The notes under the pieces: model-generated
Database searches by the model: none
Told to the model about the DNA's origin: nothing
What the model saw: the letters and a program-made list of their open reading frames with translations, nothing else
Shown: one piece after another, positions 1 to 8,086 of the stretch
Numbering within the stretch: position 1 is the first letter of the stretch
How the letters are laid out: every line of letters starts with the position of its first letter
Origin: CAVQBP01 sp964448105
GTDB taxonomy: Bacteria; Bacteroidota; Ignavibacteria; Ignavibacteriales; Ignavibacteriaceae
Assembly (NCBI GenBank): GCA_964448105.1
Contig: CAYUVK010000057.1
Span: 1-33,060, forward strand
DNA: 33,060 bases
Direction: 5' to 3'
Position numbers and translations under genes: made by a program

Positions 1-23
1 CTAAATAAAGCATTTTAATTTTT

Positions 24-752
24 TTAGTAATATTTGTAGATATATTGAATAATACCAACTTTATCTTCATCAGGATTATATCTCTCTTCTTCAATTATAT
101 TACCTTTATTATCGTATTTAAATTTATAACTGTAAACTAAATCATCATCTTTGTCATAACTTTTGGCAGTTGTCTTTCTACCGTTATCATCATATTCATA
201 TTCAATGCTGTATTCCTTTTCACCGTTCTTATCATACCAAGTTTCTTTAAATAAATTTCCATAATCATCATAATCATAAATGTAATATTTATCCATATCC
301 TGGCTTAAATTATACCTTGTTGATTTTATTTTATTTCCGAATCTATTATACTCATAAGCATAATACTTATCCATATTTCCATCCGGTTTAAAACGTGTAG
401 TTTTTATTCTCTGACCATCTTTATAATCATAAGTGAATACATCCTCGATATTACTTTTTGAATCATATGTAACGGTCTTTGTCATATATCCTTCCGGATT
501 ATATCTTATGGTTGATAGTTTTTCTCCTTTGACCGGATTCCCGTTTTCATCAAAATCGAAGTTAACTTTTTCTATTTCTTTAATGCCATTTGATTTTACA
601 TATTGTCTTTCTTTTGCTTCAATATTAATAATCTTCTTAGCTTCTAATCTCTTCTCTTCATTCTCTTTTTTTACTTCTTTCCCGGAAGAACAGCCATTTA
701 TTAATAAGAATACAATGTAGCAGCAAAGTAAAAGAACAATTTTTTTAGTCAT
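24..752 (-). CDS. Lipoprotein with YD-type tandem repeats
   Basis: The 242-residue protein begins with a lipoprotein signal peptide: Lys3-Lys4, a hydrophobic stretch, then a lipobox ending at Cys21 (I-N-G-C), followed by Ser-Ser-Gly. It should be anchored to the outer or cytoplasmic membrane facing the periplasm or cell surface. From about residue 100 to the end there are about five tandem repeats of 25-27 residues. Each has an aromatic-rich strand (YxYEY, YDYDD), a G-N/G-R turn and a closing charged T-x-Y/F segment, resembling the YD/RHS class of beta repeats or the antitoxin-type 'toxin-antitoxin system YwqK' repeats. The fold is inferred from this pattern; no catalytic motif is visible. 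It lies 93 bp downstream of the HIT gene on the same strand. Function unknown. Confidence 0.8.
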   Translation of the reverse strand: MTKKIVLLLCCYIVFLLINGCSSGKEVKKENEEKRLEAKKIINIEAKERQYVKSNGIKEIEKVNFDFDENGNPVKGEKLSTIRYNPEGYMTKTVTYDSKSNIEDVFTYDYKDGQRIKTTRFKPDGNMDKYYAYEYNRFGNKIKSTRYNLSQDMDKYYIYDYDDYGNLFKETWYDKNGEKEYSIEYEYDDNGRKTTAKSYDKDDDLVYSYKFKYDNKGNIIEEERYNPDEDKVGIIQYIYKYY

Positions 753-845
753 TAACTAAAACCTTTATAAAATATCTTTGAATTAAAAAATAATGAATTG
801 CATATATTTCAATGTAATAAAAAGAAGAGTACTATAATGTGAGAA

Positions 846-1361
846 TTATTTTATAACCTTATTATTTATTTTCTTATACGCTTCCAACAATTTTTTCTTT
901 GTGATCAATAAATCCTGTGAGATAACTTTCACTTCTCCTAGAACAGGCATAAAGTTCGTGTCCCCGTTCCATCGCGGAACTAAATGGAAGTGAATATGTT
1001 CATGAATTCCCGCCCCGCTAACTCTTCCTAAGTTTAATCCAATATTAAAACCTTCCGGTGCATAAACTATTTCCAGGGCTTTGAAGGCAAGCTGAAGTTT
1101 TTCCATGCATTCAATATTTTCTTCTGAACTAAGTGAAGTGAATTCACTAGTATGTCTATAAGGGACAACCATTAAATGACCGTTATTATAAGGGTATAAA
1201 TTTAATACGGTAAATGTTAATGCCCCTTTATCAATTAATAGACTATTGGTATCATTAACCTTTTCCTTTGCTGCTTCGCAAAAAATACAATTCTCTTCTT
1301 TTTCTTTATTTTTAAAAGAATCAATATATTCGGTTCGCCATGGCGACCAAAGCTTTTCCAT
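846..1361 (-). CDS. HIT family protein, Ap4A phosphorylase-like
   Basis: The protein has 171 residues. The histidine triad is H122-I-H124-F-H126-L-V, preceded by H120-E and followed by PRW. The N-terminus L-W-S-P-W-R-T-E-Y-I and the segment NLYPYNNGHLMVVPYRH (residues 54-70) match the mycobacterial Rv2613c type, a diadenosine tetraphosphate phosphorylase. C25-x-x-C28 is a probable zinc-binding pair of this subgroup. Members hydrolyse or phosphorolyse dinucleoside polyphosphates through a nucleotidyl-histidine intermediate in the cytoplasm. The exact substrate here is inferred from similarity. The ATG has an AGGA ribosome site 7-10 bases upstream. A strong terminator of the preceding EF-G-like gene ends only about 15-20 bases before the start. 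Confidence 0.9.
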   Translation of the reverse strand: MEKLWSPWRTEYIDSFKNKEKEENCIFCEAAKEKVNDTNSLLIDKGALTFTVLNLYPYNNGHLMVVPYRHTSEFTSLSSEENIECMEKLQLAFKALEIVYAPEGFNIGLNLGRVSGAGIHEHIHFHLVPRWNGDTNFMPVLGEVKVISQDLLITKKKLLEAYKKINNKVIK

Positions 1362-1375
1362 ATTTTTTCCTGTAA

Positions 1376-1402
1376 ATAAAAAAGGCGGAAATTATTCCGC
1401 CT
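1376..1402 (-). terminator. Rho-independent terminator after the EF-G-like gene
   Basis: On the minus strand an 8-bp perfect stem, AGGCGGAA/TTCCGCCT with a 4-base loop (1383-1402), is followed at once by six T residues. It lies 21 bp past the stop codon of the EF-G-like gene and just before the HIT gene start. Confidence 0.85.
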
Positions 1403-1423
1403 CATAAATATTAAATAAAAATA

Positions 1424-3517
1424 TTAATGCCCTTCTTCCCTGGATTTATTATATTCATTAATGACTTTTTGTTCAACTTCCTTCGGTACTTCTTCATAAT
1501 GCGAGAAGCTCCTTCGATGACTTCCCCTGCCTGAAGTTAAGCTTCTTAAGTTCGAGGAATATTTATATAATTCTGCCAGGGGAACCTGAGCCTTAATCAC
1601 CTGGAAGTGTCCGTCTGAATCCATCCCTGAAATTTTCCCTCTTCTACTCGATATATCACCCATTACATCCCCCATGAACTCTTCAGGAACAGTAACTTCA
1701 ATATCATAAATCGGTTCAAGAAGACATGGTTTTGCTTCCATAAATCCTTTTCTAAAACATTGTGCTGCAGCAAGCTTAAACGACATTTCATCCGAGTCTA
1801 CAGTGTGATATGATCCGTCGAATAATGTTACTCTTATATCTACAACTTTATTCCCTGAAATAACACCTTTTTCCATAGTTTCAACAATACCTTTTTCCAC
1901 TGCAGGAATAAATCTTCCGGGTACAACACCCCCAACTATTGCATCAACAAATTCAAATCCTTTCCCGCGCGGCAAAGGTTCCATTTTGAAAAGAACATGC
2001 CCAAATTGCCCTCTTCCGCCTGATTGTTTTTTATGTTTATATTCTACTTCGTCTGCTCTTCCCTTTATTGTTTCTCTAAACGGAACTCTCGGTTCAACAA
2101 TATCGACGTCTACTCCGTATCTTTCCTTAAGTCTTTTTACCGCAAGTGAAAGCTGTAGTTCACCCTGTCCGGAAATAATAGTCTGCGAAATTTCAGGATC
2201 AAATTTTACATTAAATGATGGATCCTCTTCATGAAGAGTATGAAGACCCGAACTAATTTTATCTTCATCTCCTTTAGCTTTTGGAATTATTGCACTCCTA
2301 ATAACGGTTTGAGGAAATTCAATCGGTTTAATTACAACTGAATAATTTTTAGAAGATAAGGTATTATTTGTATGCGTATCTTTAAGTTTTACAACAGCAC
2401 CTAAATCTCCTGCAAAAATATTAGTAACATCATTTCTTTTATGCCCGTTAAGAATTGAAAGCTGGCTTAATCTTTCTGTTTTGCTGTTATTCTGATTAAC
2501 AAGATCCAACCCTGCATTAACACTGCCGGAGAAAACTTTAAATAATGAAAGTTCCCCAACGTGCTGTTCCGAAATGGTTTTAAAAATAAAAAGAACAGGT
2601 TCGCCGTTAGGATCGGGTTTAACAAGAACTTTTTTGTCTGTATCTTTTAGTGAAGCTTCTTCACCTCCTCTATCCAAAGGAGATGGAAAATATTTAACCG
2701 TAAAATCAAGAAAATTATTTATGCCGATTCCTTTTTCAGCGGACATTGCAAATACCGGAGTTAAGCTTTTTTGTAAAATAGCCAACCGGAGCCCTTTATC
2801 CAGATCTTCATCCGATAAAGAACCTTCTTCAAAATATTTATTCATCAGCTCTTCTGATGTTTCAGCAACTTTTTCAACCAATTCTAGTCTATATGCTTCA
2901 GCCTGTTCTTTTAAATTAGAAGGAATTTCACCTTCGGTAACTTTTTTGCTGCCTGCTTCTCCAAACGTAAAAGCTTTCATTTTCAATACATCAACAACGG
3001 TATCGAAATTAATCCCTTCGTTTGTGGGAAATGTTACAATTACTGCATTTCCTGATATTCTATTTTTAGATTGCTGCACAGTTTCAGCAAATTTGGAATG
3101 TTCATTATCTACTTTATTAATTATTACAGCGGATGGCATATTATATTCACTAACAAATTTTGCAGTATTTTCAGAACCAACTTCAACTCCTTCGGCTGAT
3201 TTGAGCACAATAACTGCAGTATCGCAAATGCGCATAGCTGATTTAACATCGCCAATGAAATCGGAATATCCCGGTGTATCAAGTATATTAACTTTAACAT
3301 TATTCCATTCAATATGAAGCAAAGAAGAAGAGATAGAAATTTGTTTTTCAATTTCGTTAGGAGTAGAATCGGAGACAGTATTTCCTTCTGAAATTTTGCC
3401 GACTCTATTTGTTTCTCCTGCGGTATATAATAAAATTTCGGACAGAGAGGTTTTTCCGCTCCCCCCATGCCCTATAAACGCAATATTGCGGATTGATCCG
3501 CTATCATATTCTTTCAA
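1424..3517 (-). CDS. Elongation factor G-like translational GTPase (EF-G2 type)
   Basis: The 697-residue protein is full length for EF-G. The GTPase domain carries a P-loop G16-H-G-G-S-G-K-T23, a G3 DTPG at 80-83 and a G4 NKVD at 134-137. Domains II-V follow, including the domain IV segment around GGRGQFGHV and the C-terminal EF-G domain with EVTVPEEFMGDVMGD. The P-loop differs from the AHIDAGKTT of canonical ribosomal EF-G. GHGGSGKT is typical of the paralogous EF-G-like proteins found beside a true fusA, so I do not assign fusA. It probably acts on the ribosome, but its precise role (translocation, recycling or stress) cannot be read from sequence. It is the last gene of the YtxH-DUF948-EF-G cluster, 34 bp after DUF948, and ends at a strong terminator. 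Confidence 0.92.
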   Translation of the reverse strand: MKEYDSGSIRNIAFIGHGGSGKTSLSEILLYTAGETNRVGKISEGNTVSDSTPNEIEKQISISSSLLHIEWNNVKVNILDTPGYSDFIGDVKSAMRICDTAVIVLKSAEGVEVGSENTAKFVSEYNMPSAVIINKVDNEHSKFAETVQQSKNRISGNAVIVTFPTNEGINFDTVVDVLKMKAFTFGEAGSKKVTEGEIPSNLKEQAEAYRLELVEKVAETSEELMNKYFEEGSLSDEDLDKGLRLAILQKSLTPVFAMSAEKGIGINNFLDFTVKYFPSPLDRGGEEASLKDTDKKVLVKPDPNGEPVLFIFKTISEQHVGELSLFKVFSGSVNAGLDLVNQNNSKTERLSQLSILNGHKRNDVTNIFAGDLGAVVKLKDTHTNNTLSSKNYSVVIKPIEFPQTVIRSAIIPKAKGDEDKISSGLHTLHEEDPSFNVKFDPEISQTIISGQGELQLSLAVKRLKERYGVDVDIVEPRVPFRETIKGRADEVEYKHKKQSGGRGQFGHVLFKMEPLPRGKGFEFVDAIVGGVVPGRFIPAVEKGIVETMEKGVISGNKVVDIRVTLFDGSYHTVDSDEMSFKLAAAQCFRKGFMEAKPCLLEPIYDIEVTVPEEFMGDVMGDISSRRGKISGMDSDGHFQVIKAQVPLAELYKYSSNLRSLTSGRGSHRRSFSHYEEVPKEVEQKVINEYNKSREEGH

Positions 3518-3551
3518 ATGAGTTCCTCCTCCAATTCAAGGTAAGATTTAG

Positions 3552-3947
3552 TTATGTATGATGTTTTCCTTTGTAGGTGTTCCAAAAAGTATTTATCCCG
3601 TTTACAATAGCGGAGAGGTTTTTGATTAAATCCGAAACCGGGTCTTCAATACCTCTCCTAACTTTTTCTTCTAATTCAAGAATTTTATCTGCATGTTCCT
3701 TAGCATCTGAAACAATATTCTTAACTACTTCAACCTGATCTTTTGCATCATCTGCTATATCATTAATCTTTTCACTAAAGCTGTTAATCGAAGCAATTAA
3801 TGGCTTTGTTTGACTAGCTATATCTTTTACTTCATTTTCAAGTCTGCTAAAAGATTTTGTTATTCTATGAAGATATACAATTAGAGCAATACATAAAGCA
3901 GATGCACAAACCAGTAAGACTATATATAATATATTTATTAGATCCAT
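3552..3947 (-). CDS. DUF948-like membrane-anchored coiled-coil protein
   Basis: The protein has 131 residues. One N-terminal membrane segment (about residues 5-26) is followed by a long amphipathic, heptad-like region rich in I, V, K, D and E (residues 30-100), then a short C-terminal tail ending in Lys-His-His-Thr. This is the layout of DUF948 proteins, which often sit beside YtxH genes. It starts 15 bp after the YtxH stop, so co-transcription is likely. It has no catalytic residues. A scaffolding or envelope-stress role is inference only. Confidence 0.75.
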   Translation of the reverse strand: MDLINILYIVLLVCASALCIALIVYLHRITKSFSRLENEVKDIASQTKPLIASINSFSEKINDIADDAKDQVEVVKNIVSDAKEHADKILELEEKVRRGIEDPVSDLIKNLSAIVNGINTFWNTYKGKHHT

Positions 3948-3962
3948 AAAAGTATAAAAAAC

Positions 3963-4382
3963 TTACGAAGATTTTTTTGTTTCTTTATAAGCGTCTACTC
4001 CAGCTTTAAATGCTGTTTTTAAATTATTGCTTTCGGTATCCAATATACTTTTACCTTCATCTACACTGCCTGAAACTTTAGCTTTAGCATCATTAAAGAT
4101 TTTTTCAGCATCTTTTAAGATAGCTTCAGATTTTACTCTGGCATCATTAATAATCTTTTCAGATTTTTTCTTACCATCATTAATAAGTACTTTAGCCCTG
4201 TCTCTTGCTTCGGCAATATATTTATCGGCTTCATCCAAATATTCATCTGTTTTGTTCCTAATATCGTCTCTTAATTCACGACCGGTTTTGGGAGCATATA
4301 ACAATGCCAGGACAGCTCCGATTGCTCCGCCGGCTAAAATTCCTAAAAATATACTTAAACCTGAATTATTTTCTTTAGACAT
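3963..4382 (-). CDS. YtxH domain-containing protein
   Basis: The protein has 139 residues. A glycine- and alanine-rich N-terminal membrane segment (about residues 9-28) runs straight into L-Y-A-P-K-T-G-R-E-L-R-D, the hallmark of the YtxH family. The remainder is a highly charged helical tail with repeated K-x-x-x-D/A-x-x heptads (residues 35-125). YtxH proteins are small general-stress or envelope-associated proteins of unknown biochemical function. The start codon is fixed by a strong Shine-Dalgarno, AAGGAGAT, 5-6 bases upstream (minus strand, about 4386-4393). It heads the YtxH-DUF948-EF-G cluster, separated from icd by 93 bp. Confidence 0.88.
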   Translation of the reverse strand: MSKENNSGLSIFLGILAGGAIGAVLALLYAPKTGRELRDDIRNKTDEYLDEADKYIAEARDRAKVLINDGKKKSEKIINDARVKSEAILKDAEKIFNDAKAKVSGSVDEGKSILDTESNNLKTAFKAGVDAYKETKKSS

Positions 4383-4475
4383 GATAATCTCCTTAATTTA
4401 GTATAATTACATGCATTGAATATAACAACCACCCTTAGCAAAATCAAGAAAAGTTGTTTCGATTACCGTAATATA

Positions 4476-5736
4476 TTACATATTTTTAATAATTTCTTGA
4501 GCAAACTCAGAAGTTTTCACTTCCCTCGCACCTTTCATCTGCCGGGCAAAATCATAAGTAACAACTTTTGATTTTATGGTTTTCTTTATAGCATTTTCAA
4601 TCTTCCTTGAAATTTTATTCCATCCAATATAATCAAACATCATTACACCGGATAAAATAACCGAACCTGGATTCACTTTATCCATTCCGGCATATTTAGG
4701 AGCAGTTCCGTGTGTAGCTTCAAATATTGCTGTTGCATGACTTATATTTGCACCTGGCGCCATTCCCAATCCACCAACCTGTGCAGCAGCAGCATCGGAG
4801 AGATAGTCACCATTTAAATTAGGTGTAGCCAAGACTTCATAATCATTGGGTCTTAATAAAAGCTGCTGAAAAATACTATCGGCAATTCGATCTTTAATTA
4901 ATATTTTCCCTTCGGGTAAATTACCATTAAATTTCTTCCAAAGTTCATCTTCAGTAATAGTTAAATCCGGGAATTCATTTTTAGCAACTTTATAACCCCA
5001 ATCCCTAAAAGCTCCTTCCGTAAATTTCATAATATTCCCTTTGTGAACCAGGGTTACACTTTTTCTCTTATTGTCCCTTGCATATTCAATTGTTTTTTTT
5101 ACCAACCTGGCTGTACAAAATTCACTTATAGGTTTAATTCCTATGCCTGATGCTTCCCTGATATTTTTATTGAATTTTGTATTAATAAAATTCCTCAGCT
5201 CTTCGGACTCGGATGTCCCGGATTTGAATTCGATACCTGAGTAAACATCTTCCGTATTCTCTCTGAAAATTACTATATCTAAGAGTTTTGGTTTTTTCAT
5301 TGGGCTTGGAACACCAGCATAATATTTAACAGGCCTAACACAGGCAAACAAATCCAATCTTTGCCTTAAGGCAACATTTAAGCTTCTAATACCTCCTCCC
5401 ATAGGAGTAGTTAACGGACCCTTGATCGCAACAATATATTCTCTAATTGCATCTACTGTTTCTTCCGGCAACCATCGGTCATTGCCGTAAATAGAGACTG
5501 CTTTTTCACCGGCATAAATTTCCATCCATGAAATTTTTCTTTTTCCGCTAAAAGCTTTTTCAACAGCGGCATCAAAAACCATTTTCGAAGCTCTCCATAT
5601 ATCGCCATATATCGGGACCTGTTCCGTCTCCCTCAATAAAAGTAATTATAGGATTTTTAGATACTTTTAATTTTCCATTGACAACTGTAATTTTATCTCC
5701 TGTTTGGGGAACTTGAATTTTTTCGAACTGTGACAT
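4476..5736 (-). pseudogene. icd: NADP-dependent isocitrate dehydrogenase, frame broken by a 10-bp duplication
   Basis: Isocitrate dehydrogenase converts isocitrate to 2-oxoglutarate in the TCA cycle. The true start is the ATG at 5736-5734, giving MSQFEKIQVPQTG and then ITFIEGDGTGPDIW, which matches the E. coli Icd N-terminus. That frame meets a TGA at 5572-5574 after 54 codons. The rest (from DIWRASK onward) continues in another frame to 4476. The shift comes from a perfect 10-bp tandem duplication at 5595-5614. With one copy removed the gene would encode 416 residues, the same length as E. coli Icd. Downstream features are conserved: GGGIRSLN (the Ser that is phosphorylated in E. coli), IFRENTEDVYSG, and the NADP determinants H-G-T-A-P-K-Y and Y-D-F-A-R. 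A TTG at 5636 opens the downstream frame but would lose the N-terminal strand and the GDG loop. It may be a real mutation, a variable repeat or an assembly error. Confidence 0.85.
5595..5614. repeat. Perfect 10-bp tandem duplication inside icd
   Basis: The plus strand reads ccatatatcg twice in a row, at 5595-5604 and 5605-5614. The minus strand reads CGATATATGG twice, after GGTCC and before AGAGC. Ten bases is not a multiple of three, so the second copy shifts the icd frame. With a single copy the translation is G-P-D-I-W-R-A-S-K, in register on both sides. Confidence 0.95.
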
Positions 5737-5746
5737 TTGAACTCTT

Positions 5747-6709
5747 TCATTGATTAGAAACTGATTCTATAGTAACTTTCCCAAACCTTTTTTGGTAGAA
5801 AGAAACGCTAATAATTCCTACAAAGACAGCAAACCATAAAGTAACTATTCTTATTATAAAAGTAGAAGCAACAGCAATTTCTTTTGGAAAGCCTTTATTA
5901 ATTGCTAAAAATGTTAAAGAACCTTCGGTTACACCTAGACCACCGGGCAGCATAGATATGGCACCAACTATAGTTGCAAAAGCATAACTAAATGAAGCCC
6001 ACAATAAATTAACATTAATTTTAAAAATAATTAGAATTAAATAATAACTCAAACATTCAAATGACCATGCAATTAAACTAACAATTGTCATATAAAACAA
6101 CGGCAGAGGTTTAAGCATGATTGATGAACTATTATAAGCATTATGAATCTTTTCAAGATGCTTATTTAGAAACTTGTTTTTTTCAAGAAGTTTTAAAAGC
6201 GGGAATGCAATTTTTTTATTGCTTAATATTATTAATAATATTACTAATGCTATTGTTACAGCTACTACGATTTCTTTACCATAAGAGAAAGAATATGCTC
6301 CAATTAAAGCAATAATCATCAATGAAGTAAAATCAGTTATCCTTTCAACAAATATTATTGGAGCAGTTTTACTGATAGGCACATCCTTTATCTGTTTTAC
6401 TAAATATGATTTTAATAATTCCCCCACTTTACCAGGTGTTATACTCATTATTAAACCGGACATAAATATTGAAAATGAGTCTATCTTGCCCACTTTAACT
6501 TTAGTTATAGAAAGATAATAATCCCATTTTAAAAATCTTACGGAATAATTAGCAAATGAAAGTAAAAATAAAACAGGCAGCCAGAGCCAGTTAAAAAATT
6601 TAAAAGCAGAAATCACATTATCCAAATTTGCATATATTGAAAATGCTAAATAAATAATCCCGGTAAATGCAAGAGAGATAAATATTTTATTTTTAATTTT
6701 ATTTAACAA
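5747..6709 (-). CDS. UPF0104/AglD-type flippase-like integral membrane protein
   Basis: The 320-residue protein has about eight predicted membrane segments, starting at residues 8-26. Family hallmarks are visible: the R-F-L-K-W segment near residue 60, S-I-T-P-G-K-V-G-E-L-L-K-S near 90-102, F-V-E-R-I-T-D near 120, and A-I-S-M-L-P-G-G-L-G-V-T-E-G-S near 250-264. These place it in the lysylphosphatidylglycerol synthase membrane-domain/UPF0104 (YbhN, AglD) family, which is linked to lipid or lipid-carrier translocation. It lacks the soluble aminoacyl-transfer domain of MprF. No ATG is available at the N-terminus: TTG at 6709-6707 is the apparent start, with an in-frame stop 24 bases upstream. 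Its stop lies 10 bp before the icd ATG, so the two are probably co-transcribed. The substrate is unknown. Confidence 0.82.
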   Translation of the reverse strand: MLNKIKNKIFISLAFTGIIYLAFSIYANLDNVISAFKFFNWLWLPVLFLLSFANYSVRFLKWDYYLSITKVKVGKIDSFSIFMSGLIMSITPGKVGELLKSYLVKQIKDVPISKTAPIIFVERITDFTSLMIIALIGAYSFSYGKEIVVAVTIALVILLIILSNKKIAFPLLKLLEKNKFLNKHLEKIHNAYNSSSIMLKPLPLFYMTIVSLIAWSFECLSYYLILIIFKINVNLLWASFSYAFATIVGAISMLPGGLGVTEGSLTFLAINKGFPKEIAVASTFIIRIVTLWFAVFVGIISVSFYQKRFGKVTIESVSNQ

Positions 6710-6862
6710 TCTATATATAAATATTTATTTTATTTATAAAATTATTCATTATCAAACAATAACTTGAAAGCAAGCTTGTATTAACTGTATGATTGCATGG
6801 TTGAATACAACTATACCTGCTCTTCTTAGTAAGACATTCTATTTTCCATCCGTCATCAACCA

Positions 6863-7441
6863 TTATAATATTTGTTTTAAAGAATCGTATAATTTATAAA
6901 GAGGTAGTCCTACAACATTATAATAATCACCATTAATTTTTTTTATAAAAACCGCACCAAAGTCATCCTGGATCCCGTATGCTCCGGCTTTATCCATTGG
7001 CGTTCCGGAAGAGATATAATTATCAATTTCTTTTTTATTAAGATTTCTAAAAGTTACAAAAGTTTTTTCATAATCTGTTAACAATTTACTATTGCTGCTG
7101 TTGAAAACAGAAAAACCTGTGTAGACTGTATGTGTTCTCCCGCTTAATTTTTTTAATATTTTCTCCGCATCTTTTTTATTTTTTGGTTTTCCCAAAATCT
7201 CTTTATCAACAACTACAATTGTATCGGCTGTTATTATAATCCCTTTTTTTATTTCCTTACATGCTTTTTGAAGCTTTTCTTTTGATAGTCTTTTCACCAT
7301 GCTAACCGGAGATTCACCGTTTTGGGGAATTTCATTAATACTAACTTCAATTACTTTGAAATTTATCTTTAATTGGTTTAAAAGTTTTTTCCGGCGAGGA
7401 GATTTGGAAGCCAAATAAACTGGAAGTGAAATATTAAGCAT
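6863..7441 (-). CDS. maf: Maf-like nucleoside triphosphate pyrophosphatase
   Basis: The 192-residue protein has the normal length for Maf. The N-terminal motif L-A-S-K-S-P-R-R-K-K-L-L (10-21) is the substrate-loop signature. T-A-D-T-I-V (71-76) supplies the catalytic Asp73. G-K-P-K-N and the S-G-R-T-H-T-V-Y-T-G segment follow, then D-K-A-G-A-Y-G-I-Q-D near 152-161. Maf proteins hydrolyse dTTP, UTP and modified pyrimidine nucleotides to monophosphates in the cytoplasm. The GIQD region and overall pattern fit the YhdE-like dTTP/UTP group, though specificity is inferred. It lies 81 bp downstream of the small FnIII-like gene on the same strand. Confidence 0.92.
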   Translation of the reverse strand: MLNISLPVYLASKSPRRKKLLNQLKINFKVIEVSINEIPQNGESPVSMVKRLSKEKLQKACKEIKKGIIITADTIVVVDKEILGKPKNKKDAEKILKKLSGRTHTVYTGFSVFNSSNSKLLTDYEKTFVTFRNLNKKEIDNYISSGTPMDKAGAYGIQDDFGAVFIKKINGDYYNVVGLPLYKLYDSLKQIL

Positions 7442-7522
7442 TATTTTTCATAAATATTATTAATAAGTCCGAAAAAATAATAAAAATTATATTAAGAAAA
7501 ATGGTGAATAGAGCGGGAGATA

Positions 7523-7921
7523 TTATCTGAACATAGCTTTAATGCTGCCCCAGGTCCGTTTTACATCGGATAGATTATTTTGCAATACTGATTTTTCACC
7601 GGAATACGATATATCTTGAGGATCATTACCAACAATTTTTATTTTATAAATAAAAACCAAATCACTGGTTTTATATGCGGATTCATCAGTATAAGAATAA
7701 GTAGAATTATTCCCTTTGGGCTGGATAGTGGCTATATCTACAAAAGAACTTTGCGGGGTGCTTCTTTCAATTACAAAATTCTTTATATTATTTTCTTGAA
7801 GAGTTTTCCAGGTAACAACTACATTATCCCCATCATGATAAACATCAAACCCGTAGAAATACGCCCCTGCTATGATTGTTACGGCAAACGATAACAGAAT
7901 TAAGATAATGCCTTTTTTCAT
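7523..7921 (-). CDS. Small anchored FnIII-like protein
   Basis: The protein has 132 residues. An N-terminal Lys-Lys followed by a hydrophobic stretch (5-23) could be a membrane anchor or uncleaved signal. The rest looks like one fibronectin type III-like beta domain: V-V-T-W-K-T at 34-39, then N-F-V-I-E-R-S, and later Y-S-Y-T-D and F-I-Y-K-I-K-I-V, the usual W and Y core strands. The last about 20 residues form a basic tail containing K-R-T-W-G-S-I-K-A-M-F-R. No enzyme motif is present. It is divergent from the exonuclease/GIY-YIG gene, with a 165-bp AT-rich intergenic region between them that must hold both promoters. Function unknown. Confidence 0.7.
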   Translation of the reverse strand: MKKGIILILLSFAVTIIAGAYFYGFDVYHDGDNVVVTWKTLQENNIKNFVIERSTPQSSFVDIATIQPKGNNSTYSYTDESAYKTSDLVFIYKIKIVGNDPQDISYSGEKSVLQNNLSDVKRTWGSIKAMFR

Positions 7922-8086
7922 GATATAAAATATATTTCTCTTAATTTATAATGTCAAGTATTTTATATTATTTTTAATTTTATAAAAACCCAATTTTTAA
8001 TCAATTAAATAATAATTTAATCATTTTTATTTCAATTTGTTAAGTTTTATTTATTTTTGAAAAGATATCTATAAGTATTTTCTTTT

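Noticed and set aside
2574..3317. Long open frame on the plus strand opposite the EF-G-like gene
   Set aside because: It is the antisense shadow of a well-conserved gene. Serine- and leucine-rich translation without motifs is typical of such shadows.
4476..5636. A 386-residue icd starting from TTG at 5636
   Set aside because: This start discards the conserved N-terminus and the G-D-G loop, which are encoded just upstream in another frame. Its first residues (R-E-T-E-Q-V-P-I-Y-G) do not match isocitrate dehydrogenases, so it is a by-product of the frameshift.
8030..8086. Possible Bacteroidota promoter (TTG ... TATTTTTG) before the exonuclease/GIY-YIG gene
   Set aside because: The -7 like element at 8052-8059 fits TAnnTTTG, but the spacing to the TTG at 8037-8039 is only 12 bases, too short for the usual -33 box.
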